Source: Phymatolithon calcareum (lineage: Eukaryota > Rhodophyta > Florideophyceae > Hapalidiales). Taken from it: 64,000 nucleotides of DNA. Below the pieces are notes generated by a model. It was given only the letters and a program-made list of their open reading frames with translations. It did not search any database and was not told the origin of the DNA. The DNA is taken from positions 682,001 to 746,000 of the forward strand of contig OZ345362.1 in NCBI GenBank assembly GCA_977006965.1, in the 5' to 3' direction. Positions 43,235 through 55,000 of the stretch are shown here, one piece after another (the first letter of the stretch is position 1; every line of letters starts with the position of its first letter). A program made the translations under genes and the position numbers.

Positions 43235-43512
43235 AGGTGTGGTCAATGCCCCAGCCAGAGTAATCGGAGAAAGTTCAAGAGGTCTATGCCTCTTTTTAGC
43301 CCCACACTCTACATCCAATTTTGTTGGCTTGCAACAAAAAATGATGTCGTGGCGCAGCACCTGCCGCGAAAACCAAGCAGAAAGACGAGTAATCCATAAC
43401 GCAGTAGCAGATTTAGCTCGGTGCGGTCAATGCCCCAGCCAGAGCAATGTGAGAAATTTGCAAGAGGTCTATGCATCTTGCAAATCTCACCCTATACATC
43501 TATGTTCTATTG
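43235..43512 (+). repeat. Two-copy tandem repeat, about 183-bp period
   Basis: GGTCAATGCCCCAGCCAGAG at about 43240 recurs at about 43425. In both copies it is followed by a diverged agaaa...caagaggtctatgc segment. The copies agree well over about 75 bases and then diverge. Confidence 0.75.
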
Positions 43513-43900
43513 TCAGAGCATATATATACACCTCCTGCACCCACAGCTGCGGTAATGCATTAAAATCTTTTGCTAGAATTTCCGTTGTCAGCACGAAGGC
43601 GGTTGACACACATGAAATACTAGGGACATACTGTACGTTGATAAACAGATGATGATCGGAGAAATGATTTCAATTTTTAGTACGTGAGCCCTAGCTTTAA
43701 GCAATATATCATTTTATCTTGTGCCCGTTCGTAATTTAAAACCTGCCCTGTGGAGATTCTCAAGTGTTTCCATTCTCACTTTTCTTTGTCAGTTCAGTCG
43801 TCATGCCGGATTGAATACAGTATCAGTAACTCCAGACCACACTGCAATAAAATTTACACAGTGTCAACCATCAATCCAATTTGTCCTTTCCATAAAATCC

Positions 43901-44728
43901 ATGCCCGTCAGTACAGCATTGACTGAAACGCGATTCTTGGAAATGAAAGACGGAGTCAGACTGAATAAATGCAACAACAGGACGAGGAAGAACCATGAGC
44001 TGGATTCACGCTTCAACTCTCGAGTCATGCCCCTTCCGCGCCTTGGTGCTCATATCAATGGCGGAATCTCCGTCAAGGTTACTCGCCGCCTGGCCCGTCT
44101 CTGGGGGACTAAGCGAATTCCCGGCGTCCGGTACGGTCGACTAAGCAAGCCGATGGACACAAGAGAGCTGTCTCGTTTAAGTTCAAGTAAGAAATCAGAC
44201 ACTTCCACACCCCGCCCACGGACTCGTCTCATGGCAAAAAACCTCGCGAAGTATGGCAGAGCTTCGGCATCGGGTTCTGCAAGCACGGAAGTGTGGATAG
44301 CATTTCCCAAAGAGTGTGCTGTTTGCCTCGACAATCTACAAGGACATGTGTTAAAGCTGTTCTGTGGTCACGTTTTCCACACATTTTGCTTTGACCAAAC
44401 TGCAGTCACGGCTATTGCGGACGGCAAGGAGCATCTTTGTTGTCTATGCAAAACTCCTGTTTCCCCCAATACTCGATCTTATCCGTTCTACGAACCGACA
44501 TTCAAGCCGGATGAGGAGGAATTAATTGTCAACTGTGATCCGCTTTTACAGGCTAAAATATCAGCCAGGAGAGCTAAAAACCGCCGGAATAAGGAAAGGA
44601 AAATCCGAAAAAGGCAGAGGAGAATATTGAGCGCTTGCAATTCCTTCGGGAATTATTATTTAACTGAGAGTACTAATCGAAGTAATGCAGTTTATTTAAA
44701 GGTGGCTGGCTACCCAACTGGAGGTTAA
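43901..44728 (+). CDS. RING-H2 finger protein
   Basis: The product is 275 residues from ATG 43901. A RING-H2 zinc finger lies at about residues 139-184: CAVC, then CGHVFHTFC, then CCLCK, giving the C3H2C3 order of E3 ubiquitin ligases. The C-terminal region holds a strong basic cluster (RRAKNRRNKERKIRKRQRR, about residues 225-245) that looks like a bipartite nuclear signal. The frame is open 60 codons further upstream without an ATG. The first 130 residues are basic and unrecognised. It sits among transposon relics and faces a LINE fragment tail to tail, so it may be host or transposon derived. Confidence 0.6.
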   Translation: MPVSTALTETRFLEMKDGVRLNKCNNRTRKNHELDSRFNSRVMPLPRLGAHINGGISVKVTRRLARLWGTKRIPGVRYGRLSKPMDTRELSRLSSSKKSDTSTPRPRTRLMAKNLAKYGRASASGSASTEVWIAFPKECAVCLDNLQGHVLKLFCGHVFHTFCFDQTAVTAIADGKEHLCCLCKTPVSPNTRSYPFYEPTFKPDEEELIVNCDPLLQAKISARRAKNRRNKERKIRKRQRRILSACNSFGNYYLTESTNRSNAVYLKVAGYPTGG

Positions 44729-44814
44729 ATGGCACCTTGGTTGCATTTCATATTACCTTGTTTTCACCCCTTCCGCTTAATCTGTATGATTCAGGATGAT
44801 GTTGATCGCTCTGG

Positions 44815-45606
44815 TTACTCTTCTTTCTTCCTCCCTTGTCCACACCGCTTCAGCATCACCTGCTTCGAGGTGTATGTGCACCATTTCCCCAGACGTCCAA
44901 GTTCTTCTTCCAGAAGTGACCGGTTTCGTGGGAATCGTCCCATGAACCATTGCGCGCATAGGTTTCGGTGATTACTTCGTTTTAGCTTGAGTGCCGCATG
45001 TATCGATTTCGTCGCCGTGGTCTTGATTCGCCTTAAGTATCTTTCCTCGTCTTTTTCCCATGCTTCTTGGAGAGATATGCTGGATGGTCTTGCTCCTAGA
45101 TCTTCTTCTTTTTGCCATTCTCTCATCATTCTCATTTCGCCGTCGGCCTCATGTGCTCCTTCAGCTTCCGATTGCCGTTCTATACGACGCAGGAGATTTG
45201 ATGCGAGAAGGCATCTTCTGTGATTCCACGGTTCAATCCTGCAGAGTATGCTTAGTCTTCGGGCGTGCCTTGGAGCCCATTTACCGAACAGCGTGCACAT
45301 CAGTTCTCTCATGAACAATATAGCCTGGCTTCTGATTCGAATCGAATCTGGAGTGAGGTGGATCCCATTTTCCCACAGGGGTCTTATGAATGTTCGGAAT
45401 ATATTTAGGCTTCTCTGTGTAGAGAGCCCTCTGCTAAACATTCCCAATGCCTTCATCATTTTCAGTCTTTTGCGCTCAACCGTCTTGTCGTCTGTCGCTC
45501 CCTTGGAATCAATTATGATCCTAATCCTCGCCCTGGGATGTACCAGTAGTGTATTTAGCTTTGCCCACACCCTTCTCAAATGCTGCAGAACTGCGTTGAC
45601 AAGTTG
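44815..45606 (-). pseudogene. LINE-type polymerase C-terminal fragment
   Basis: A 263-codon open stretch without an upstream start. The segment MKALGMFSRGLSTQRSLNIF, followed by FIRPLWENGIHL, matches the helical thumb region that follows the palm of non-LTR retrotransposon reverse transcriptases (L-x-R-x-F-IRP-x-x-E-x-G). The catalytic palm motifs are missing, and a TAA bounds the frame at about 45617. I infer a 5'-truncated copy. Confidence 0.5.
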
Positions 45607-45619
45607 AGAGCACCGTTAC

Positions 45620-47120
45620 AGTAAACAGTGAATTGTAAATTCTATCACCAGATATTGTTCAGGGCCGGCGGTGGTATAAGCGCTAGAATAGAGGCACTGA
45701 GCGTATTATCGCGAGGTAGTTTGACATTCCTTACTGAGAGGCCGAATAGTGCCGCACGTGGTAATAAACTCCTATCATACGGCATCATGCCCTAATCCCT
45801 GCGATAGGACTGAAAAGTTAACGGAAAGGATTTTCCATATCACGGTGATCGAGCAATTGTATCGGAAGTGATACTCGTGCAGGTAGCACGCATGGTAGAA
45901 CTACTTGTATCGAGAAGATGGAGCGTGCTGCACCGCTAATCCAATCGAGAGCTACATCACAGTCTGTCACGAAGGGTCATTCCCGGCCCTGTATCTCTCC
46001 GAAAACGAGCTTATGTTATTTCTAATGCCGGAGACGTTACCGGACATCAATTTAAGCTAGGTGATGGGCTACCTGCTACAAGCCGTACATCCGGTCACGA
46101 CAAGATTCCTTTTATCGGGCATTGGTATAGTGATTTTTGTAGAGTGGTACCCCAATCTTCCGCAATATCTCTGTGATAGAATAATTCCTATTTTCCGCAT
46201 AGGATAGCACTACAGTATATCACGGCCAATGATAGGAAATACTCTACCGCTATGATAGAATTTTTTCTATAGCGCCAAATTTCTGCACCTCCAGTGATAG
46301 GCCCTCATGGCACCGCAGGAGAAATATACTGGGATAGTAGACCTCATCCGACAATCATAAACGCATCGGAAAGCTCATAAGTTACTGTCGGCGCATTATA
46401 CTGCGATGAAAGCGTTTTGCGAGACCGAAATTGCAGTATTTTCAATAATTTTCTCCTCCGGTGTTGTGTAATGGGCTTAAACAGCTAATAAAAATGTACG
46501 GTATCCTGGTCTATGATAAATACTGCTTTACAGCATGACAGTCAATGGCCACTGTACAATACGGATGCCACCGGACGCCGCCCATATTCAAAGATAGTCC
46601 CTTTCGGGTATTAGAAGCCACTTTTCGAAGTATTCGCTGCAGTTACCGAGCTTCAATACTATTCCAACTTACATCTCGAGTACCCTTAAGGTCCTAGCAA
46701 TGATATGCGACCAGTTCTGCATTGCACGAGAAAGCTTGTTCGCATTATATAGGTAGAGAATGTCAAACTTTCAAGAAGCTATTTAATACCTCTTGCCCCC
46801 AAAAAAAAGAAGACAGAATACATGTTAACACCCTCCCGTTTTCATATTGCTCCTCCCCAGCAAGGGATGCTCCAGAATGGATACATTTGAGCACTCCTCT
46901 TCCTGTAGCATATGTATATTTTTGGAATGGTCATGCAGTCCGAAATGTTCCGTTTTTGTCCAGGAAACGAAGGTTTTAGTAGACGAGGAACTGCATGTAC
47001 TTTTTTGAATCTCGCATTTTGGGGAAAAAGATGTCATTGCGGTGAATAATACGTCCAGGATGAATTGAGATCCGTAGCTGAACCTGCGAGTCCTCCACAT
47101 CATCTAAACGAAAAGGCATA
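45620..47120. other. Gene-poor, AT-rich stretch
   Basis: About 1.5 kb with no gene. Words such as ctatcat and gtgatagaa recur at 45780-46280 but form no clear array. Confidence 0.3.
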
Positions 47121-47128
47121 TTCGGACA

Positions 47129-47774
47129 CAAAGCATTGGAAAAAATAACTGCTATTGTAATTATTTAAATTATTGTTCCAATAATTTATTCCTGAGTCGC
47201 GCATATTACAATAATTATTGTATTTATTGAGATCGTCGTGGTTGCGACTATTATTGTATTTATTTGGAAGCATTATTCACTAGATTTTGGCCCAAATAAA
47301 CCAAATAATTTTCGGGCCAAAATGCTGCCGTGCTGCCCCAGTGAATGCCGGACTGTGTCTACGTATTCTTGAAGAGTATCATAATGTGACAACATGATGT
47401 TGGCCATCGATAGCGCATGACGTGTCGGTTGCGGACTCCTCATTTTTTCGATCCGGTTATTGAAGAGTGTTATGATATCCTTCATAAGGCCCTAATTATC
47501 CCTTCACACATGTCCTTCCTGATCAGGGGGGCCAATCCCTTTGGCCCAGTTGTCTACATTCTAAAAAAGAGTTCCCCCAGGATTGTGAAAATCATATGGT
47601 TTATGGCGATCAACAACGTAGCTAGCGGGATCCAATAATTGGGAATAACCAGTTATTTATTCCTCACTGAACTTGAATACAATAATTTATTGCTTCTGCG
47701 TTCAACAATAAATTATTTATTCTCGACACTGCACCGGAAAAGAATAAAAATAAATGAATAATTCCAATGCTTCG
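47129..47774 (+). mobile_element. hAT element D, deletion derivative with 8-bp TSD
   Basis: It begins CAAAGCATTGGAA, ends TTCCAATGCTTCG and is flanked by TTCGGACA at 47121-47128 and 47775-47782, an exact 8-base duplication as hAT elements make. The element is only 646 bases. Its interior holds a protein-like leftward frame (MKDIITLFNNRIEKM, RHALSMANIMLSHYDTLQEY) and a MITE-like foldback at 47284-47335. It is non-autonomous. Confidence 0.85.
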
Positions 47775-48005
47775 TTCGGACACGAAAAACGCCACTTTGC
47801 TTGTACCTTTGCACAAGGTACACCAAATCACCCCGAAACTTCTCACCAGGGATGCATGTACGCGAAGAAGGGCGAAAAATGCTCAAAGAAGTATTGCGAT
47901 GTGCGGGAGACTGGTAACAAAAATTATTTTACAGTGTCCCCATAAACCTCAATGTTTGCAGTATGAATTTTTGCAGTACGAGAGGCAAACTGGGATTAAA
48001 AAATA
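47213..48005 (+). repeat. Direct repeat R2, partner of 15098-15890
   Basis: This is the second copy of the block described at 15098. It holds the hAT right half, the TTCGGACACGAAAAACGCC flank and the GGGATTAAAAAATA junction with a MULE terminus. The MULE that follows is in the opposite orientation to the one after R1. Confidence 0.75.
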
Positions 48006-49420
48006 GGGGAATTTACTAAAATGACCACGTAGTTTGCCGTATTTACTAAAATGACCACCATGCATGCGTGTTGTTATGATTATAGCTTTGGTGTAATGCG
48101 GGGCAGCATAAAATTATATGGTCCAGAAATAACATCAGTTTATTGATCGGAGGGGGGCTGAGAGGGCCGCTGGGGCTCAACGGCTTCCTTGCAGGAGCGC
48201 TTATTATGGCCAGGTTTGTTACATTTCTTACACGCAACGGACCGGTCAGATGCAGAGCCAGCTATGAGACGCCTTTTTTTAGGCCTTCCTGGCGGGCGCC
48301 TACATCACAATCTTCTGCACCGAATATTTGACTGTATTTAGGGGGGTGACTTTTCCTGCGCAAAACGTGACGCGCTGGTTACGGTGTCATAGCTCAACTA
48401 AGATTACGCAATATTTGCCCAAGTTATGGCGTTACATTTTTTTTCAAACTGGGTGAATACGGATAGAACCGTCACAGGGGCAGCAAGGACAAAGAGATCA
48501 CGCTGCCGATGTGATGGTTATCGCTCTTTTAATGCACCAGTGCTACCAGTACTGTAAGTGGTTGTCCTGTCAGTGATGTTGCTGTTCTGGGGCAGGCACT
48601 ACAATCACCTGCCCACAGCGACCTACAATAGAACGATAGGATCCCGTTCGCAATCGGCAGTAGGTCCAAAACGGGTTCTAAAAAGTACCCTAGGGTACTT
48701 TTTCTGGCAAACCCTGCGGTACTTGACAAACAGCAGGGTCTGCCAGATTTTCAAGGCGCACTTTAGGTCAGGCAAGAGACGACGAACTTCTCACCACGTA
48801 AGGATATCGGTACTTCTTGAGCAATTCAACCTCCTTTGGAGCTCTCGCGCTCCGAAAACCTGTTGTGTGAGCCCAACAATATTCATGAAAATTTGCTCAG
48901 TTAGTATGGTATTCCAGTACTTGGGCGCCGAAAAAAATGAATTGCTTACGTTCTGGAATGTGCAGAATGATCAGAATTTGTGAACTGGTACAGGAGAAGC
49001 AAGACAATCATAGCACTGTTTCAGCCATGCGGTACAGTAGCGGAAAGAGCATGCGTGACCGCACAAAGAGCCATGAGAATGCTCGGCTCTGCAAGAGCTA
49101 TGAACAATTGCTAATTTTCCGATAGATTAATCCTGTATTTCTGGGCATTCAAAACATTGAACAATTGTTGAAGATGGACGTATATCTCAGTATCGAAAAT
49201 CGGGGACAATTTGAGAGTCGAGAAAGAACGCAAAGCTTACAATTTGAATGTGCAGAATGTTCAGAGTATTAGCGAAACATTCTTGCCCTGATTTATATCC
49301 CGCACGAATACTTCCAAACCATTTACGGGACGGCAGTGATTGAGCGCTTATCATGTCCGCCCGTTACCGAAAGTACGGAAACATATTGCATGAGGTCAAC
49401 AAAAGTCAGTATTTCCATCG

Positions 49421-50080
49421 TTACCAAGGTCGTTGGGCTGTAAAAAAGGGTTTCTAGATATCCAATTCTTACTTGTTTCGTTGTCCAGAATGTGCTGACT
49501 GTTCCGGAGCAGGGCAATATTTTCATCGCCCACGTTTAAATTGCAAGAATAAGACGAAGAGAAAGCGCCCTGATTTCTGACTGGTTCGTTGACAAGCAAC
49601 GCAGCGGAAGTTGCGAAACGGATTGACTGTCAATTGTCTTTGTTGTGCGGAATGTGGACAATACGGGTAGTATCTTTGGAGGAAGCACAATTAATGGCAC
49701 CGAGATCGAGATTGAGGAAGGCCATGCCAGGTCACTCCGTACGGAATGCTCTTAGCCAAACGCTAGATAATATGGAGACCGTCCCTGCGTGCGCCTTCTT
49801 GGCCTGTCCGTATCCCCGCTCGCGAAATGAAAGAATGCGAGAGAAATTCTCAGATATCAGACGGTCGTGATGTGCACGAAGAAATGCACGAGTCGGAAAT
49901 GAACAAAACAGTGGAAACTTACTTGGATGTACTGTTGCGCCCGGTCATTGATTTGCAATGGCCCGCAGTCCTGCTGAAGAATGCATAAGTCGTAATCACA
50001 ACTGCCAAGCGCAATGACTCTCGGGGGCCTTGTTCTTGCACAGGTACACTTTTGGGCAATGCATGATGGCAAATTCACTC
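49421..50080 (-). CDS. Possible spliced gene inside the Plavaka-like element
   Basis: Leftward protein-like stretches are separated by consensus splice signals. An exon ends at 49923 (NDRAQQYIQ|GTAAGT). A second runs 49626-49473 (acceptor attgacag; VGDENIALLRNSQHILDNET, donor GTAAGA). A third starts at 49437 after tttttacag and stops at 49421. The first exon includes CIAQKCTCARTRPPRVIALG and probably follows an acceptor near 50083. Upstream exons may lie at 50145-50420. The last intron would be only 35 bases, so the model is weak. No family is recognised. Confidence 0.2.
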
Positions 50081-50897
50081 CCTGTTCGATGAGATCTAGG
50101 CCTACACGAAAGAGCGGATAACGAAGCGAAGTAGTGAGAAAGATCTAAGTCGAATATCGATAGCGATTAGTCAGAGCATTCGGCGTCATTTTTACACGTG
50201 TACAACAGTTGGGGACAGCTGTTCGCACAACTTCAAGTTCTACAAATAGCGCTCCCCAAGAAGCTATAGTACAAACACTGACATCCCTTTTTGCAGACAC
50301 ACCATACCCAAGCCTCCTCGTTGTGTCTTTGATTTTCTCCGCACCGGACTGGGCACTCGAAACGTTTTTCACGAATAATCAGTGCTTACGTGTTTACCTG
50401 ATGACGAACGTTTCGAGAAGACTTAGCTCAACGTTCCTTGAGAAAGGGGGGAAAACGCATAGTGCAAGGGGAAACATCGCCGAAACCGCAGTTAGTGGCT
50501 CTATCATGGTACCAGTTGGGCCACGGGCAATTGAAGTCGTTCCAATCTCCGTCTTTACTGGACACGCGAAATTGTAAGGTTGCGGTGTTTGAACGAAGCG
50601 GGAGTTCTGGGTGCGAGTGTCGTTCTCAGTTTTATACTCGCTTTTATGGAAATTTTACTGCATTTCAAGGATGACAATTCACAAGGGCTCGTAATGGACT
50701 TGATTTACATCGATGTAAACACGTACTGAACACTCGTACTGCCGCCGATGGATCCAGCGTCGACCTTTGCATTCGCGTGAAGTCTACAAATACGGATCGG
50801 GCTCACACGATGCTTCCCGGCGTCACCGCCGCCGCACAAGCAAGTGTTCTGTGTTGCAAATATCACTGCTGCCCATACAACGCTCGTCAAATTCACT

Positions 50898-51878
50898 ATG
50901 TCGTTCATTAGCCCAGACAGTACGACTTCGGAGATGGAACTCTCCGAGCAGCTCGCGTCTTTCCAACGAGATCTAAATCAACTCAAGGATGACAACCGCG
51001 AACTCTCAGCACGGAGCAAATCAATAGAGGCGCTTCTAAGAAAAGTTTGCGCGTCCGTGCACGGAAACACAGTGGCTAGCATGGTGTGCAAGTTTCCAAA
51101 TTGCCTTTCAGTGCAAGTTGCTGATGTCGAATGTCCGTTGCGAACACTTTGGAAGTACGCAACTACGACGTGCGTCATTGGACCGCACTCCAATCTTGGG
51201 ACAGCCTTGGGTCTGCTGGTTGTAGACCGGATGAACTCCTCAGAAAGCTCTGTCGCTGACTTTTTCCCCAGTGGTGAGTATGTGTTCTACAATTTCTATG
51301 GCGTTGTCCTCCATTCTTTATCGGTGAAACACGATGTTCCAATCGACGGGGACCACGCGGAGCACTTCTTCGAAAATAATGAGGCTTTCATCATGGCTGA
51401 GGTGTACAAGAAATTGAGCAACGCAAGGGGAGCTCGGAAGAAGGCAGTAGTGGATGCGTTCGTGGCTTTTGTGGAGCGCGGGGTGAACGGGGTTGGTCAT
51501 TTGTTTGGTTCTGTCGCTGCGGTTGACGGCGGTGACTTCCGGCGAAATGGAAAGCACCCAGTGGATGGTTCTCGTTTTGTAGCGGCTGTGGTCAAGGCTT
51601 TTCGACTTGCAGACAAGCAGCCCAAAGTTTCTCTTGCGCAACTTGCGTTCGCTTGCGTGGCACTCGTGAGATCTTTTACGAGGAAGTCTGTTTCTCCATC
51701 TCTGTTCCGGTTTGTCCCCGCTGCTGCACATGCTAGGGCTACTCCTGAGGAACACATTGAGATGATGCATTTGATGTCAGCCTCTTTGCGGAAGCAGCTG
51801 ACTGCTACCGGGACAAATCTCCTAGTGGGTGGACTACTGGTACGTTTGAGATCTTGGATGCTGATGGTGATGACTTAA
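50898..51878 (+). CDS. Accessory protein of the Plavaka-like element
   Basis: ATG 50898 (MSFISPDSTTSEMELSEQL) gives 326 residues. A short coiled coil (residues 14-50, ELSEQLASFQRDLNQLKDDN) leads into a globular region with CKFPNCLSVQVADVECPL, reminiscent of small DNA-binding domains such as BEN, though I cannot confirm that. The +1 frame after about 51820 is more protein-like (GTFEILDADGDDLNFIAHYD, stop at 51923-51925) than the annotated tail, so there is either a one-base frameshift or an intron starting at GTACGT. The stop lies about 120 bases from the convergent transposase gene. No homologue is known to me; its role in transposition is inferred from its place in the element. Confidence 0.5.
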   Translation: MSFISPDSTTSEMELSEQLASFQRDLNQLKDDNRELSARSKSIEALLRKVCASVHGNTVASMVCKFPNCLSVQVADVECPLRTLWKYATTTCVIGPHSNLGTALGLLVVDRMNSSESSVADFFPSGEYVFYNFYGVVLHSLSVKHDVPIDGDHAEHFFENNEAFIMAEVYKKLSNARGARKKAVVDAFVAFVERGVNGVGHLFGSVAAVDGGDFRRNGKHPVDGSRFVAAVVKAFRLADKQPKVSLAQLAFACVALVRSFTRKSVSPSLFRFVPAAAHARATPEEHIEMMHLMSASLRKQLTATGTNLLVGGLLVRLRSWMLMVMT

Positions 51879-52047
51879 ATTTCATTGCTCACTATGACCG
51901 CCTTTTGAGTAGGCACTTTGTGTAGAGTAATGCTAGTGTCGATTCTTTCTAGAACTGATGACATTAAATGATTTTTTGCTCTGAAGTCTGCTCGCGAAGA
52001 CTGGCCCGTTCGATAAAGGACATCGAAGAGCGTATGCGGTCATCCCT

Positions 52048-55000
52048 TTATTTGTTCTCCGGAGTAGTCCACGGCATAAACGGGTTGTAAAAAAATCGTT
52101 CTTCCTTAGGGTGTGGAAGCTCACTTGGCCCATCCGATGCCAATAGCACCGGTTTAGTTTCTGCTATCGACGTATCGTCGAAATTTAAGTTGTTTTTTCT
52201 CCCACGATCGATCATCAAGTTTCTTGCTCGCTCTTCTCTTTGAAAACGGCGACGATCCTTTTCAATAGATACAGCTGTCATCTCATTCCAGAGCTTAGAC
52301 CCTTTCTCTGGGATTATGGGACACTGAAAGTCTGGAACAATCGACACAGGACACAAAATACTCTTAACGTTAATGACAGCGCGCCGGTAGCTCTCAGTAC
52401 GGTCATCAATGTCCCATTGTAAATATGTACACCCTGCACTTTCGAGAAGATTAGTGTTTCGTATCCCCCATTCTTCGTCTTCTTCCACGCCATTTTCCAA
52501 TATTCTCCCCTCTGCAGCCTTCAGGGTTCTCACTAGCGCCAAGAATGGGCCATGATCTGCAATCTTGTCCTCGTAAGGCTGCTCAAAAAGCAGCCTTACT
52601 TGTCCAAAAATCTTCGCACTTCCCGACACATATTGCACAAAGTCGTACTGCGGTTCCTCATTATAGAATGCTGATGCTGCCCTTACGAGTTGTTTCAGAC
52701 CACGAACTGTTTCAACAGATTTTCCGTTCACTCCATGATTTTGCAACCATGGATAACGTGCCTTAATTTCCACTGTCTGTACAACTCTGACGGAGTCAAA
52801 ATCCATTCTAAACACGGGCACATCACGGCTTTCAAGGCCGCCCCGCAGTCCACGAACAATATTTAAAACGCTCTCTCCGTCAATTAGAGAAGATGTAAGC
52901 TTTGTGAGAGATCGCTTTCGCTTCTTTTTTGTCGGCTCCTCGCCATTTCTTTCTAGTCCGACTACGCGAACAGCACCTTCATTGGCAGAGAGCTCCTTTG
53001 GCTCGTTGCATGGATACATGCGCTGTAGCACGCCGAGCTCACGCGTGGTCGCTCGTCTTGCAACTTGCTCCTCAGCGCCCCCAGTCTTAGTGGATCGATT
53101 GTAATGGGCACGTGTGCCTACATGATGAGACTCCCCTAGTTGCGCGTCGAAGTTTTGAACATTTCCCCCGGCCATTATGTCGAACGCTAAATGGCAGTAC
53201 AGTTGATGCACCTTCGGCGTGGCGAGTGGCCGGCCAATGGGTGCCAGTCCCGAACCCATGGCTCGCCCTTTTGCCCTTCCAATAGAGTTTTCGTAGCTCT
53301 GATATAACTTAGTATTCAAAACAGAAATCTCTCCGTGCACTGTACTATAAACATGCCAGGGAAGCGTATTTATCCGCCGTACGAAGTGATGCAGATGTAT
53401 GTAAGATAAAACCAGGTCCAACATGTAGTGCATGATCTTTGCAGCCCCACCGATACCCTTTTCGGAACCTTTTAAAAGAAACGGCAACACCGCAAGTGAG
53501 GAGTATAAATTTTGGGCAGTAACGTTGGCGTGTCCAGGGGCCAAAATGGCACCTGCTTTGGGGAGACGATATGTACCTGTTTGAGATCGCCTGGGTAGGC
53601 ACACTTGATGATGGTTTGCCTTATCCAATATCGCACTTGAAGCATCCCCTTTCAAACAGACTGCAAAGAAAGTGCCAATGGATTGCAAAATATCCTTTGT
53701 ATATCCAATGTCGAAGTTATGCATAGACTCGAATTTGCAGAATGAGTGAAAGCTGAAAGGCCTTGCGTGAACTAGAGAGCATGTTTTCCGACCAATATCA
53801 CAAAGCAAGTCAGCGGGATTTGGAACGGTACTCGCAGTTGCTGCTGACATGCGAGACACAACTTGGTTTCGCATTTCAGAGGAGCCTAGACAACATTCGA
53901 ATCGATCCATTAGGACCGATGCCGGCAGATGCAAGCTTTTCTCCTTCAAGTATTGCTCTTTCTCAGTCTTTGTGCCCATGCTCGCTACAGATGCATAAAT
54001 AGACTTCATGAGTGTGGTTGTTTTCAGCAGCTGAGTTCTAGTGTCCACCAGGTTCATTCCGGCTAAAGAGATGAAGCACCGTCCACAAGGATGAGCTGTG
54101 TTGTCGCTCATCCGGCATGAAGTAAGTAGTGCAACTTCTGGCATATCCGCCACAATTGACAACAAAATGGGCTTGATTTCACGCTCCACACCGTCTGGAA
54201 ATAGAACTTTCAAGGCCACCTTTTCATTCAAGGGCGATAGTAAACGTACCAACGTGGATTGTGTAACTATTCTTCGTGTGGATCGCACAATATCTTTAGA
54301 CAGCCTTCTTCCCGCTATTGAATTTTTCCGAACAATTGGAATGAAACCCACATTGACTGCCAGCTTCCCCTTCACTTTCCTTGAAAAGCCCAGTAGATAC
54401 ATGATCACCGGGTACATTAGCCGTTTGTTCAAGCGCGTGACGTTTGCTTTGTCTACAAACAGCTGCACTGGTACTAAAGTCTTCTCCTGAAGCACCCCTG
54501 TGCTAGTCATGATCTCGTGCAGATACAGTAGATCATCACCTGAATGGAAATCTGTGACAATTCGCCTGCCGTTGGTGTCAAATTTCATGCAAGGCTTCAG
54601 GTTAAGGTGTTCGGTCCAATTCTGTACCTTTCTTCCGTCGATTGTCAAGCTTTTTGAGTTCCGGATAATACCCAAAATTGTTTTTGGTAGATTCCTAACA
54701 TAAGCAGTGTAATCGCCAATGTCCGCCCGTTCTGTTTTTACAACGTAGGACTCCCATTTTCCGAACTCCTCCAATGCAAGTTTTTGTCTGTGCGCATGAT
54801 CGGTCCAAAACATTTTCCCTGAACGCCATAGAAAACATACCTCCCCTTTCGGGTCAAGCGAGTTTAGGTATTTTCCAGTCTCCAAAACCGAGAGGCCTTG
54901 TCTTTGTATTCCGGAAGTGCAGATGTATACAGCGGCCTTATACTGCAAGTAAGGTACAGGTTGAAGATCGATGGCACTGCTTCCTCCAGTATCAGTAACA

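Noticed and set aside
45320-45360. GATTCGAATCGAATC as a tRNA B box
   Set aside because: No A box or cloverleaf can be drawn around it, and it lies in LINE-derived coding sequence.
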